Below are positions 7,379 through 14,983 of a DNA stretch of 64,000 nucleotides, piece after piece. Within the stretch, counting starts at the first letter, position 1. The number at the start of each line of letters is the position of its first letter. This DNA is from an uncultured Caproiciproducens sp. (lineage in GTDB: Bacteria > Bacillota > Clostridia > Oscillospirales > Acutalibacteraceae), in the NCBI RefSeq assembly GCF_963664915.1, contig NZ_OY761810.1, positions 2,246,661 through 2,310,660 of the forward strand, read 5' to 3'. Made by a program: the position numbers and the translations under genes. The notes under the pieces were generated by a model. The model was given only the letters and a program-made list of their open reading frames with translations. It ran no database searches and was not told the DNA's origin.

Positions 7379-8401
7379 TTATGCAAACGAGGCAATATAT
7401 TTATCAATCATTTCCAGATACTCTTTCTTCTTACCCTCTGAAATCCATGCGATACTAAATGAGTTCCTTGCTATCTGGACCACATCATCCTGGAATAACT
7501 CATACTTCTGAGCCAACGCATAGAGATCATCCGAGATGTAGCTCTGAAAATAGGCCGGGTCATCCGAATTCACAGTAATCTGAATTCCCTGATGAAGCAA
7601 CTCCTGCATTTCTTTTCCCTTCATGTCATCTACTACAAAACTATTGGATACAGGACAACAGGTCAGCCCAATGTTGTGCTCTTTTATGTAGGCTATCAGG
7701 GAGGGATCCTCTACGATATTTGTACCATGGTCCAACCGCTCTATGCCAATTTCCAATAAGGCTTGCCGAATATGCTCAATTGAGTTTTCCTGATCAATAT
7801 CGCAATGCATGGTAATATGGAATCCGTCTTTCTTGGCAAGAGCAAAAACTTCTGCAAATTTCAGGGGCGGGTTGTTTCGCTCATCCGAATCAAGACCAAT
7901 GCCAATAAATTTATTCCGATAAGGCAACGCTTGTCGGTAAGTCTCCATTGCCGATTCCGCCGGCATATCGCGCAAGAAGCACATGATCAGGTTTGCTTCC
8001 ACCCCAAATTTGCGTGCCTGCAGCGTCGCCTCGTAATATCCGTTAATCACAGTTTCAAACGGAACACCGCGCGACGTATGCGCCTGAGGATCAAAAAACA
8101 TCTCTGTATATTTGACATTGTGTTCTTTGGCTTTCTTTAAATAATCTAGGGCCAGGGCACAAAAATCTTCCTTATCCTGTAAAACATTCATTGTGGGATA
8201 ATAGACCTGCAAAAAAGAGGTTAGCGAATCAAACTGATACGCAGCTTTTACTTCTTCGATGGTTTGCTGGCCGATGTTAATGTGATTTTTTTGGGCTAAG
8301 CGCAATTTTAGTTCAGGCTCAAGTGTTCCTTCTAGATGTAAATGAAGCTCTGCCTTAGGTAGACCTTGGATAAATTCTTTTGTAACTTTCTTATTAGACA
8401 T
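7379..8401 (-). CDS. add: Adenosine/adenine deaminase family amidohydrolase
   Basis: The 340-aa protein removes the 6-amino group of an adenine-type substrate with a bound metal. Visible motifs are the metal ligands H20 and H22 (ELHLHLEGT), H199, H225 (RLDHGTN) and D280-D281 (NSDDPAYF). The NSDDPAYF and GLDSDE motifs are closer to the adenine-deaminase branch than to classical adenosine deaminase. Oddly, the usual HAGE motif with its proton-shuttling Glu reads H199-C-D-I-D. ATG 8401 follows AAGGAAG. The substrate is uncertain (adenosine, adenine or another aminopurine). Confidence 0.85.
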   Translation of the reverse strand: MSNKKVTKEFIQGLPKAELHLHLEGTLEPELKLRLAQKNHINIGQQTIEEVKAAYQFDSLTSFLQVYYPTMNVLQDKEDFCALALDYLKKAKEHNVKYTEMFFDPQAHTSRGVPFETVINGYYEATLQARKFGVEANLIMCFLRDMPAESAMETYRQALPYRNKFIGIGLDSDERNNPPLKFAEVFALAKKDGFHITMHCDIDQENSIEHIRQALLEIGIERLDHGTNIVEDPSLIAYIKEHNIGLTCCPVSNSFVVDDMKGKEMQELLHQGIQITVNSDDPAYFQSYISDDLYALAQKYELFQDDVVQIARNSFSIAWISEGKKKEYLEMIDKYIASFA

Positions 8402-8478
8402 ATATCTCTTCCTTCCTAGTTGTATAGATACCTTAATTTTCTGCTTTTCTCTTAAAACACACAGTGTTTCATACATTA

Positions 8479-8507
8479 ATAATACGATATTAATAGAGCA
8501 AAGACAA
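8479..8507 (-). promoter_or_regulatory. Probable promoter of the deaminase gene
   Basis: On the minus strand TTGTCT (8507-8502) and TATTAT (8484-8479) are 17 bp apart, about 80 bp upstream of the start codon. Confidence 0.45.
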
Positions 8508-8663
8508 TTGTTTCCCAAGAAAATCTCCTATGGAGTAAGTTCGTTGCTACACGGAAGCGGGCAAATATATTACCTGGACAGATTTCTCCGCTTGTATATC
8601 TATGTTGATTGTATTTAAGCCAATCATGTAAACAATCTGAATCCCATAAATGTAAGAATAGAA

Positions 8664-8709
8664 CGAAAACTCCATGTGTAGGTTCAAATCCTGACACATG
8701 GAGTTTTCG
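8664..8709. terminator. Long hairpin with a T-loop-like TTCAAAT loop
   Basis: A 16-bp perfect stem (CGAAAACTCCATGTGT with its complement) is topped by GG/CC closing the 7-nt loop TTCAAAT. It overlaps the 3' end of the recombinase remnant and probably ends its transcript. It is the third T-loop-like hairpin in 3.4 kb and may sit at the element's left boundary. Confidence 0.55.
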
Positions 8710-10169
8710 TTGGTGCAGCACCCGCACTCAAACTCGAACACTCTATGTCGGAAAAATTGATGGTTTTGCTTCCCTCTTTGTAGTTGAACATCAGCACTAT
8801 TTTATTATCATAAAGATAAATGGCATTTACGAAGCTGTCAACCAGCCTTTGCCTGTGGGCGGGATTGGTAACATCCAAAGCACGAAAGCGGTGCAACCAG
8901 AATAATAATTGTTCTTTCGTTAGAACTGGCTTTTGCATTTCCTCTTGGATAATGGAAACCTCTAAGCTGCTTCTCGTTTCTTCCAGTTCATCAAGCCGCT
9001 GCTTGGTGGACTGTGTGAAAATACCTTGCTGAATAGCATTGAGAATATTTTCAATTCCCTTTTCCGTTTCGATAAGCCGTTGCTTGAGCATTGGCAGCGT
9101 GGTGTTTTCCCGCTTTTGAAACGCAACTAATGTGTCGGTAAGGTCGTTCATCAGCGCATCATCAAACAACAGCTTTATAATATGCTCAATGACAAGATTT
9201 TCAATCCAATCTTTTTTCACTGTCTTTTTGGGACAGGCTTTTTTATATTTGGCAGTTACACATTTATAATATTGATGAATGGTCGAATTGCGGCTTGTTC
9301 CGCTTTCGCCGCACATATACGCACCGCAGCACCCGCAAAACAGCTTTGTTGTCAGCAAATACATTTCCTCTTTGGCTTTTGCCCTCGCAGGAGCCTTTTT
9401 GTTTTTCTCCAGCCGTTCTCCTACCCGGTCAAATAAATTCTGAGGAATAATGGCGGGAACGCCGTTCGGCGTGACGGTATCACGATACTTATACTCGCCA
9501 ATATAGCGGCGATTTTTCAACAACCGCTTCACACAATCAATCCGCAGCGGCTTATTGCGGTAAGTCTGTATGCCCTTGCTGTTGAGAAAGTCAACAAGCT
9601 GCTTTACCGTTGCCCCTTTGGCGTAACGCTGAAAGGCATCAAGCACGATTGGAGCGGTTAAAGGGTCAATCTGAAAATATTGTTCGTTGTCGATAGTATA
9701 GCCAATCGGTAAGCCCCCACCGTTGTATTTGCATTTGAGGGCGTTTTCCGTTAGTCCTCTTATTACCTTTTCCGATAACTCGGCACTGTAAAACTCTGCA
9801 TTACCCCTCTAACAGACTTTCAAGCAAAATGCCGGTGCTGTCCTCGGATATGCTTTCGGTGGCAGAAACCACCTTTGCACCATTTTTCCGCAAGACAGTT
9901 TTATAATGTGCGCTGTCATAGCGGTTTCGGGAGAAGCGGTCTAACTTCCACACAAGCACTATATCAAACAAACCCTTTGTGCTATCCTTTATCATGCGCT
10001 GAAACTCCGGGCGGTGGTCGGTCTTGGCTGATAATGCCCGGTCTATGTAAGTGCTTAAAACGGTGATACCGTTCTTTTCGGCGTATGCCTTGCACTCCCT
10101 TAATTGTCCCTCAATACTTTCTTCCCGCTGATTATCAGAGGAATAGCGAGCATAAATAACAGCGTTCAT
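8684..10169 (-). pseudogene. Large serine recombinase (TndX/TnpX type), frameshifted
   Basis: The N-terminal part (10169 down to 9801) is the resolvase domain: YARYSSDNQREESIEGQLREC with the nucleophile serine, then VWKLDRFSRNRYDSA. After LLESLLEG the frame hits a stop at 9801. The next bases, in a different frame, encode the expected continuation (AEFYSAELSEKVIRGLTENA, GGGLPIGYTID), leading into the 9646-8684 segment with recombinase, zinc-ribbon (CGCCGAYMCGESG…C…C) and coiled-coil parts. A small indel near 9800 breaks the gene. Family members cut and rejoin element ends through a phosphoserine link. Unless the indel is a sequencing error, the enzyme is dead and the element is fixed. Confidence 0.88.
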
Positions 10170-10250
10170 TCTATTCACAACCTTTCGTAACTTTATGGGC
10201 GATTTTCTCAAAACTCGCCACACAGGGGGCGTTCCCCTTAATTGCCGCAC

Positions 10251-10324
10251 ATTCAAAAATCCCCTCCTGTCAAGGTCTGATGTAATCAGTTCATTTTAAC
10301 CTTGACTGGCGGGGATTTTTGAAT
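10251..10324. repeat. Interrupted inverted repeat upstream of the recombinase
   Basis: ATTCAAAAATCCCC plus GTCAAGG (10251-10275) mirror CCTTGAC plus GGGGATTTTTGAAT (10300-10324), with a 24-base centre and 4-base mismatched bulges. It lies between the recombinase and an Xre gene transcribed the same way. It could be a terminator, a recombinase binding site or an operator. Confidence 0.55.
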
Positions 10325-10351
10325 ACACTCCGTAGGGGGAAACGTACCCGC

Positions 10352-10720
10352 CTATTTGCCCTGCTCCTGCAACATCTGCGTTAAAACCTCCCGCAGCTTT
10401 TCGCTGACTGGTGACGAGGGGTCAAAGCACATATCTACAAACTGCCGTAATTCTTTATTGTCCTGCGTGATGGCTTCAATCACTTTGGGTTTATGCTCAT
10501 ATAGCTTACCCTCTGGCTGCTCTGTCCGGGCAAATATATAGTCCATAGAAACGTCAAAAAAATCAGCATACCAAAGTAGCAGTTTTAGTGGAGGGGAAGT
10601 CTGCCCGTTTTCATATCTATTAACGCTTGCTTGTGTCGCTCCCATCAGTGCGGCTATTTTAGCTTGTGATAGGTTCACGCTCTCCCGCAAGCCCTTTAAC
10701 CGTTGCGCTACCTCTTGCAT
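10352..10720 (-). CDS. Xre-family regulator
   Basis: The 122-aa protein has a Cro/C1 helix-turn-helix at residues about 7-60 (RLKGLRESVNLSQAKIAALMGATQASVNRYENGQ…). A ~60-residue helical C-terminus follows, ending in a Gln-rich tail. ATG 10720 follows AAGGGG; the TTG two codons upstream is too close to it. It is probably the repressor of the recombinase end of the element. Target unknown. Confidence 0.85.
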   Translation of the reverse strand: MQEVAQRLKGLRESVNLSQAKIAALMGATQASVNRYENGQTSPPLKLLLWYADFFDVSMDYIFARTEQPEGKLYEHKPKVIEAITQDNKELRQFVDMCFDPSSPVSEKLREVLTQMLQEQGK

Positions 10721-10790
10721 AGTCAACGCCCCTTTCTTATAATTGAATAATACGATATTCGAGTTATATTGTCAACACAATAAATGCATA

Positions 10791-10837
10791 AAAAGACAAG
10801 GCAGTTAAAGTCAACACCTTAACTGCCCTGTTTTTTT
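10791..10837. terminator. Bidirectional terminator
   Basis: GGCAGTTAA (10800-10808) pairs with TTAACTGCC (10819-10827). A T-run follows on the plus strand and TTGTCTTTTT on the minus strand. It ends the RCC1 gene transcript. Confidence 0.7.
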
Positions 10838-10868
10838 GATATAATGAGGTTTTATGTTTTCGGAAAAC

Positions 10869-12110
10869 TTATTTTAACTTGGCTGTCAGAGTGGAAATTT
10901 TCACCGGGGTGGTCTGCATAGCGTATCCATATATATCCGTACTGTTGCTTGTGCTGCCGTTCCCCAATTCGCTGCTGCGTCCACATGCCCATACGGAACC
11001 ATCCGTTTTAATGATAATAGTATGAAGTGTACCGCCGCTGACGGTTGCCACACCATCCATTAGTTTGACAGGAAGGGTTTGCACAGGGAAGTCACCACGG
11101 CCTTGATTTATCTTTTCATTTCCGACGTAACCATTACCCAACGCTCCTTGTCCATTATCTCCCCACATCCATAGAGAGCCGTCGCTCTTGATGGTGGCAG
11201 CATAGCTACTGCCACAGCTAACAGTGGTGACATTATCCATCACCTTTACCGGGACTGTTGAGGTTTTTCTGGAGCCGTTACCCAATTGCCCATACTCGTT
11301 ACCTCCCCACGCCCACAGAGAACCATCCGTTTTGACCGCAGCCGTATACATCATACCGAGACTGACAGCGGTCACATTATCCATTACCTTTACGGGAACA
11401 TCCTGCATAGCAATAGGCCCATCTGGACTATATGCTTCCTGATTGCCCTTTCCACCGTTACCGAGTTCCCCGTTTTTGTTGTATCCCCACATCCACAAGG
11501 AGCCGTCCGTCTTGATGGCAGCGGTATGCGCCCAGCGTCCGCAACTAACCGCAGTTACATTACCCAACACTTTTACCGGAATTGCAGAATTTCCGGGGAC
11601 ACCCTTGCCTAACTGTCCGTAGTTGTTATTTCCCCACATCCACAGGGAACCATCTTTCTTGATGGCGGCAGTATAGCCATTCCCACAACTGACAGCAACT
11701 ACGTTATCCAATACTTTGACAGGGACTAAAGAATCTTTTGTGGAGTTGTTGCCTAACTGTCCGTCGTAGTTTCCACCCCACGTCCATAGAGAACCATCCG
11801 TTTTGATGGCGGCGGTGTGATTTTCACCGCAACTGACAGAGACTACATTGTCCAGTACCTTGACCGGGACGGTTTGATATTTTCCGATGCCGTCTTGACC
11901 GTTCCCACCGCCGCCGTTACCTAATTGTCCCTCATAGTTAACGCCCCACATCCATAGGGAACCGCTGGTATCTATCAATCCGGTATGGTGAATTCCCGCA
12001 CTGACGATATTCGCCTGTCCTGTCTTGCTCATGTCATGCGCTGAAGCTGGAATAGCAAGACCTAAACACATTACCACAGCTAATGCAAAAGAAACCCATT
12101 TCTTCCTCAT
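10869..12110 (-). CDS. Secreted RCC1-repeat beta-propeller protein
   Basis: The 413-aa protein has a signal peptide (RKK, then a hydrophobic core, with cleavage expected after ASA at about residue 24). About seven RCC1 repeats follow, each with the pattern SLWMWG.N..GQLGNG…PVKVLDNV.AVSCG…TAAIKTDG. Such repeats fold into a seven-bladed propeller for protein binding. In bacteria they occur in surface or exported proteins of mostly unknown role. GGGGAG precedes ATG 12110. It lacks an LPXTG sorting signal, so it is likely secreted. It is a single cargo gene between regulators in the integrated replicon. Confidence 0.85.
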   Translation of the reverse strand: MRKKWVSFALAVVMCLGLAIPASAHDMSKTGQANIVSAGIHHTGLIDTSGSLWMWGVNYEGQLGNGGGGNGQDGIGKYQTVPVKVLDNVVSVSCGENHTAAIKTDGSLWTWGGNYDGQLGNNSTKDSLVPVKVLDNVVAVSCGNGYTAAIKKDGSLWMWGNNNYGQLGKGVPGNSAIPVKVLGNVTAVSCGRWAHTAAIKTDGSLWMWGYNKNGELGNGGKGNQEAYSPDGPIAMQDVPVKVMDNVTAVSLGMMYTAAVKTDGSLWAWGGNEYGQLGNGSRKTSTVPVKVMDNVTTVSCGSSYAATIKSDGSLWMWGDNGQGALGNGYVGNEKINQGRGDFPVQTLPVKLMDGVATVSGGTLHTIIIKTDGSVWACGRSSELGNGSTSNSTDIYGYAMQTTPVKISTLTAKLK

Positions 12111-12201
12111 TTTATTCTCCCCAATCCTTGTTCAAGTTCTTAAACTATTATTATCTTATCATATCTTTTAAAGAAGCACAAGAAAAATTTGTGAGCTATC
12201 G

Positions 12202-12244
12202 CCTAACATACTTCTGCACCGTCTTTGGGTACAATTTTGTTAGG
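12202..12244 (+). promoter_or_regulatory. Inverted repeat overlapping a ribosome site
   Basis: CCTAACA (12202-12208) mirrors TGTTAGG (12238-12244), whose 3' end overlaps the AGGTGG site of the Xre gene at 12256. TACAAT at 12230-12235 inside the repeat could be a -10 box. It may be an operator for autoregulation or an RNA hairpin over the ribosome site. Confidence 0.4.
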
Positions 12245-12255
12245 TGGTGGCTAAT

Positions 12256-12498
12256 ATGAAAAACGTGGAACAATTACAGTTTGACGAGGATATTTATAAC
12301 ACGATACGGCGCAATATCAAAAAGTACCGCAAAGAAAAAGGATTGACTTCCGCCCAGCTTGCGGAAATGGTTGACCTCTCTCACGATTTTATACGGCAGA
12401 TTGAAAGCGAAAAAACGCGGTACAATTTTTCAGTGGAAACCTTTTATAAAATCTCCGTGGCCTTAGGGGTTAGCTTGGATAAGCTGATTGAGAAGTAA
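12256..12498 (+). CDS. Small Xre-family regulator
   Basis: The 80-aa protein is almost entirely a helix-turn-helix domain (NIKKYRKEKGLTSAQLAEMVDLSHDFIRQIESEK…VSLDKLIEK). ATG 12256 follows AGGTGG; GTG 12244 overlaps that site and is less likely. It faces away from the RCC1 gene and is closed by a strong terminator, so it is a one-gene unit. Target unknown. Confidence 0.82.
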   Translation: MKNVEQLQFDEDIYNTIRRNIKKYRKEKGLTSAQLAEMVDLSHDFIRQIESEKTRYNFSVETFYKISVALGVSLDKLIEK

Positions 12499-12540
12499 AC
12501 GGGTTAAAAAAACAGCCATTGCAGTTTAATATTATTTGCA

Positions 12541-12576
12541 CAAGAGCCAACTGGAGTTAATCCAGTTGGCTCTTGT
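12541..12576. terminator. Bidirectional terminator between convergent regulators
   Basis: A 15-bp perfect stem (CAAGAGCCAACTGGA with its complement) has a 5-nt loop. It lies between the plus-strand Xre gene and the minus-strand Xre gene that ends at 12591. Confidence 0.75.
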
Positions 12577-12590
12577 GCTTTCATCGGCGA

Positions 12591-12962
12591 TTATTTTTTT
12601 GCATCAGAATAATGGTTGCGCTTAGAAAGTTTAATCACGCTTGACGTTTCTTTCTCAGCAAGTTCTCGTTCTTGCATACAGCTAAATGCCTCTTTTACGC
12701 TTGCCTGCCGTATGGGGCTTAAATCTTCTTCGCTGCGGAGAAAAAGCCAATCAAGGCTAACTTCGTATGTATCGGCAATCTTTAAAGCTATATCAGATGA
12801 AAGGCTCATATCTTCGCGCTCGATGCGGCTGATTGTATTAGATGAAACATCGATACTCTCTGCAAATTCAGCTTGTGTTAGCTCTCTGCTATCTCGTAAA
12901 TTCTTAACGCGCCCAAGTACAATATCTTTTTTATGCTTACTAGCGCCTTTTGTATTACTCAT
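12591..12962 (-). CDS. Xre-family repressor
   Basis: The 123-aa protein has a Cro/C1 helix-turn-helix at about residues 18-70 (RVKNLRDSRELTQAEFAESIDVSSNTISRIER…) and a charged C-terminus. ATG 12962 follows AGGAG. Its promoter contains a perfect dyad, so it probably represses itself. It faces away from the replication/transfer genes starting at 13189 and is the best candidate for their master repressor. Confidence 0.85.
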   Translation of the reverse strand: MSNTKGASKHKKDIVLGRVKNLRDSRELTQAEFAESIDVSSNTISRIEREDMSLSSDIALKIADTYEVSLDWLFLRSEEDLSPIRQASVKEAFSCMQERELAEKETSSVIKLSKRNHYSDAKK

Positions 12963-12993
12963 TTTATCTCTCCTCTTTACCGTGCCTGTCTTC

Positions 12994-13023
12994 ATTTTAC
13001 TATACAAAGTCGTATAGTGTCAA
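12994..13023 (-). promoter_or_regulatory. Promoter with operator dyad of the Xre repressor
   Basis: On the minus strand TTGACA (13023-13018) and TAAAAT (12999-12994) are 18 bp apart. The spacer holds the palindrome ACTATAC-6 bp-GTATAGT (12999-13018). Repressor bound there would shut the promoter. Confidence 0.7.
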
Positions 13024-13188
13024 TCGCGAAATGTTGTGTCCTGACTAGCCATGTAGTATCTCGATTTCAGAACGTACCTCCGTTACAATAAAACTACGAC
13101 ATGGCCATGTTGTTAAGATTAACCCCGTGTTGCTTCGGCGTTCAAACGCGCCGGGGACACATCATCAACTATTCAGGAGGTATTATTT

Positions 13189-13425
13189 ATGAAAGCAAAA
13201 CTTATTGGTACTCGCAAATTGAATTTTCAGAGCGGAGACGGCACGGCGGTAAAGGGAATCCAGTTGTATATCAGCTTTCCTGACGAAAGCGTTGTCGGCG
13301 AAATGACTGACAAGCTTTTCCTGCGTGACGGCTTTGCGCTGCCCGCTTGTGCGCCGGGAGCCGTTCTCGACATCACATTTAACCGCAAGGGCAAGCCCGA
13401 AGCGATTACACTTGTTGGAAAATAA
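13189..13425 (+). CDS. Small conserved protein of mobile elements
   Basis: The 78-aa protein has predicted beta structure (MKAKLIGTRKLNFQSGDGTAVKGIQLYISFPDE-type start, hydrophobic strands to ITLVGK). Similar small proteins head the transfer/replication operon of Gram-positive conjugative and mobilisable elements. Their role is not established; some are suspected to bind single-stranded DNA. AGGAGG precedes ATG 13189. It starts the operon leading to FtsK-like and Rep genes. Confidence 0.65.
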   Translation: MKAKLIGTRKLNFQSGDGTAVKGIQLYISFPDESVVGEMTDKLFLRDGFALPACAPGAVLDITFNRKGKPEAITLVGK

Positions 13426-13437
13426 ATTTTAAGCCCC

Positions 13438-13481
13438 GCAGCGTGTACCGCTTAGGGGATACCCTCCAGCGGTACGACTGC
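13438..13481 (+). repeat. Strong hairpin between the small protein and membrane protein genes
   Basis: GTACCGCT (13445-13452) pairs with AGCGGTAC (13468-13475). Inner AGGG/CCCT and outer GCAG/CTGC pairs extend the stem. No T-run follows. It could be a transfer origin, an attenuator or a processing site. It is distinct from the CRESS-like origin at 14910. Confidence 0.5.
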
Positions 13482-13503
13482 ACTTTATGTGGAGGAAACA
13501 GTT

Positions 13504-14118
13504 ATGGATTCAAGCAATATTGTTCGTCAGTCAAAGATTCTGGCGCAAAGGCGGCGTAATCGTGCCATTCTGCGGCTGCATCTATGGTCGGGGATAAGAG
13601 AAACAATTACAAAGCCGTGGAAAGGAATTTCAATCCTGCTGTTGTGCGCTGCTTTTATCTTCCTTTGGAAAATCCGCAATACGTTAGTACCCTTTCACAG
13701 TGATATATCGCTGCTGATTACTGTTTGGGGTTATATTATCGCTGTTTTCATCCCGCTACTGTTCCTGCTGTTTTTGGTTGGGCTGCTGCTCTTCTTAGGA
13801 ACGCCGTTCCGGGAAAAGGCGGTTGAAAGCAGTCTGCTGCAAATCGGTCTTGCCAACCGCTACGGATATGCCCCGGCGTTGATTTCATGCAAGCGTATCA
13901 AAAATACACAGGTCAGCGTGATGGCGTTCTATTCGCTTGGTGTGGCTATGGAAACATGGGAAACTCACCGCGCGGAAATACAGGATACCCTTAATGTTCA
14001 TCTGGTCGAATCTGTAAAGTATGGCGGAAGAAACGGACATAACCGCAACATCATTGTCATTACCGCCGCACCCGGAGCCGAAACCCACAGAGAGGATGTG
14101 TTGTATGATGAAGTCTGA
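13504..14118 (+). CDS. Membrane protein of the replication/transfer operon
   Basis: The 204-aa protein has a basic N-terminus, two transmembrane segments (about 45-65 and 75-105) and a ~95-residue cytoplasmic domain (ANRYGYAPALISCKRIKN…, …VHLVESVKYGGRNGHNRNIIVITAAPG). GGAGG precedes ATG 13504. It overlaps the FtsK-like gene by 14 bp, so the two are translationally coupled and may form one membrane complex. I recognise it only as a type seen beside FtsK/TcpA genes. Confidence 0.7.
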   Translation: MDSSNIVRQSKILAQRRRNRAILRLHLWSGIRETITKPWKGISILLLCAAFIFLWKIRNTLVPFHSDISLLITVWGYIIAVFIPLLFLLFLVGLLLFLGTPFREKAVESSLLQIGLANRYGYAPALISCKRIKNTQVSVMAFYSLGVAMETWETHRAEIQDTLNVHLVESVKYGGRNGHNRNIIVITAAPGAETHREDVLYDEV

Positions 14119-14860
14119 CACGCCGAAGCTGTTGGCATTGGGATATGACTTGGACGCATGGAACGGTTATGGGGCTAAAATCCCCATAACCACCGACATT
14201 TCCCCGGCTGCAAACAGTCATATTCTCATTTGCGGCATGAGCGGCAGTGGAAAAAGTTATTTTGAAAACACCCTGTTTGCAAAGCTCATTATGACAGGGC
14301 CGGGCGGCGAATACCATTTTGCGGACTACAAGGGGGATGATAGTTTTGCATATCTGCGTAGCTGCCCCCGTTACTATGCCTACAAAAATACACTGCAAGC
14401 GTTAGATTCCGTATATGCCCGTCTGAACACCCGGCAGTCAGGAGAGGACGAAAGCAGCTATCCCCTTACGCTGATTTGGGATGAATACATGGCGAACATT
14501 CTATCTCTTGTGAATGAGGACAAAAAAGCGGCGGCGGTGGTGATGAACAAGGTGAGCGAAATTTTACTGCTTGGGCGCTCCCTATCTGTGCGCTTGATTA
14601 CCGCCATGCAGCGCCCGGATGCAATTGCTTTTCCCTCTGGCTCACGCCTAAACTATGGCGTTGTAATCGTCCTTGGAGCGGCAATCAAGAGCATTTATGA
14701 AATGCTGCTGCCTGATTTCATGGAGCAAGTCAAAGGCCGTGTATTCGGGCAAGGTGAGGGTGTTGCATTGCTGCAAGGCTCGCAGTTGCATTTTATTAAG
14801 GTGGGAACGGTACAGAATTCCGAACGGATGCGGCAGATATGCGTAAAAGCCTTATCATAG
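14105..14860 (+). CDS. FtsK/SpoIIIE-type DNA-translocating ATPase
   Basis: The 251-aa protein has a Walker A motif at 44-51 (GMSGSGKS), a Walker B at 121-127 (LTLIWDE) and the AMQRPDA segment typical of FtsK/TcpA coupling ATPases. It lacks its own membrane domain; the overlapping upstream gene could supply that. In mobile elements such proteins pump or couple DNA during conjugal transfer. ATG 14105 follows GAGAGG. It sits directly before the CRESS-type origin and rep, which links it to movement of the replicated single strand (inference). Confidence 0.85.
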   Translation: MMKSDTPKLLALGYDLDAWNGYGAKIPITTDISPAANSHILICGMSGSGKSYFENTLFAKLIMTGPGGEYHFADYKGDDSFAYLRSCPRYYAYKNTLQALDSVYARLNTRQSGEDESSYPLTLIWDEYMANILSLVNEDKKAAAVVMNKVSEILLLGRSLSVRLITAMQRPDAIAFPSGSRLNYGVVIVLGAAIKSIYEMLLPDFMEQVKGRVFGQGEGVALLQGSQLHFIKVGTVQNSERMRQICVKALS

Positions 14861-14874
14861 CAACCACCTGCCGC

Positions 14875-14937
14875 CGCCCGCCGCGCGAAGCGTAAGGCGG
14901 GCGAGCGCGGGTGTCTGGCTAGTATTACCCAGACACC
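14875..14937 (+). other. CRESS-DNA-type rolling-circle replication origin
   Basis: A perfect 9-bp stem (GGTGTCTGG 14910-14918 / CCAGACACC 14929-14937) presents the loop CTAGTATTAC. This contains TAGTATTAC (14920-14928), the nonanucleotide nicked by circovirus-type Rep proteins, where the known cut is between positions 7 and 8. A second GC-rich inverted repeat (CGCCCGCC 14875-14882 / GGCGGGCG 14896-14903) lies just upstream and could be the Rep recognition site. The rep gene starts 47 bp downstream. Stem, loop and neighbour all fit; origin function is inferred. Confidence 0.88.
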
Positions 14938-14983
14938 TCTGTACCATCACATAAAAATCATCATGCAAAGGAAGTGAGAACCT

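Noticed and set aside
5284-8709. Integron-type cassette array or CRISPR
   Set aside because: Three hairpins with unlike stems, no regular spacing, no IntI-type integrase nearby and no spacer-repeat pattern.
8684-9646. Independent recombinase gene starting near 9646
   Set aside because: The sequence from 9646 to 9801 encodes the missing middle of the protein in other frames, so this is the broken C-terminal part of one gene.
13438-13481. A second replication origin
   Set aside because: The hairpin loop has no nonanucleotide; the supported origin is at 14910-14937.
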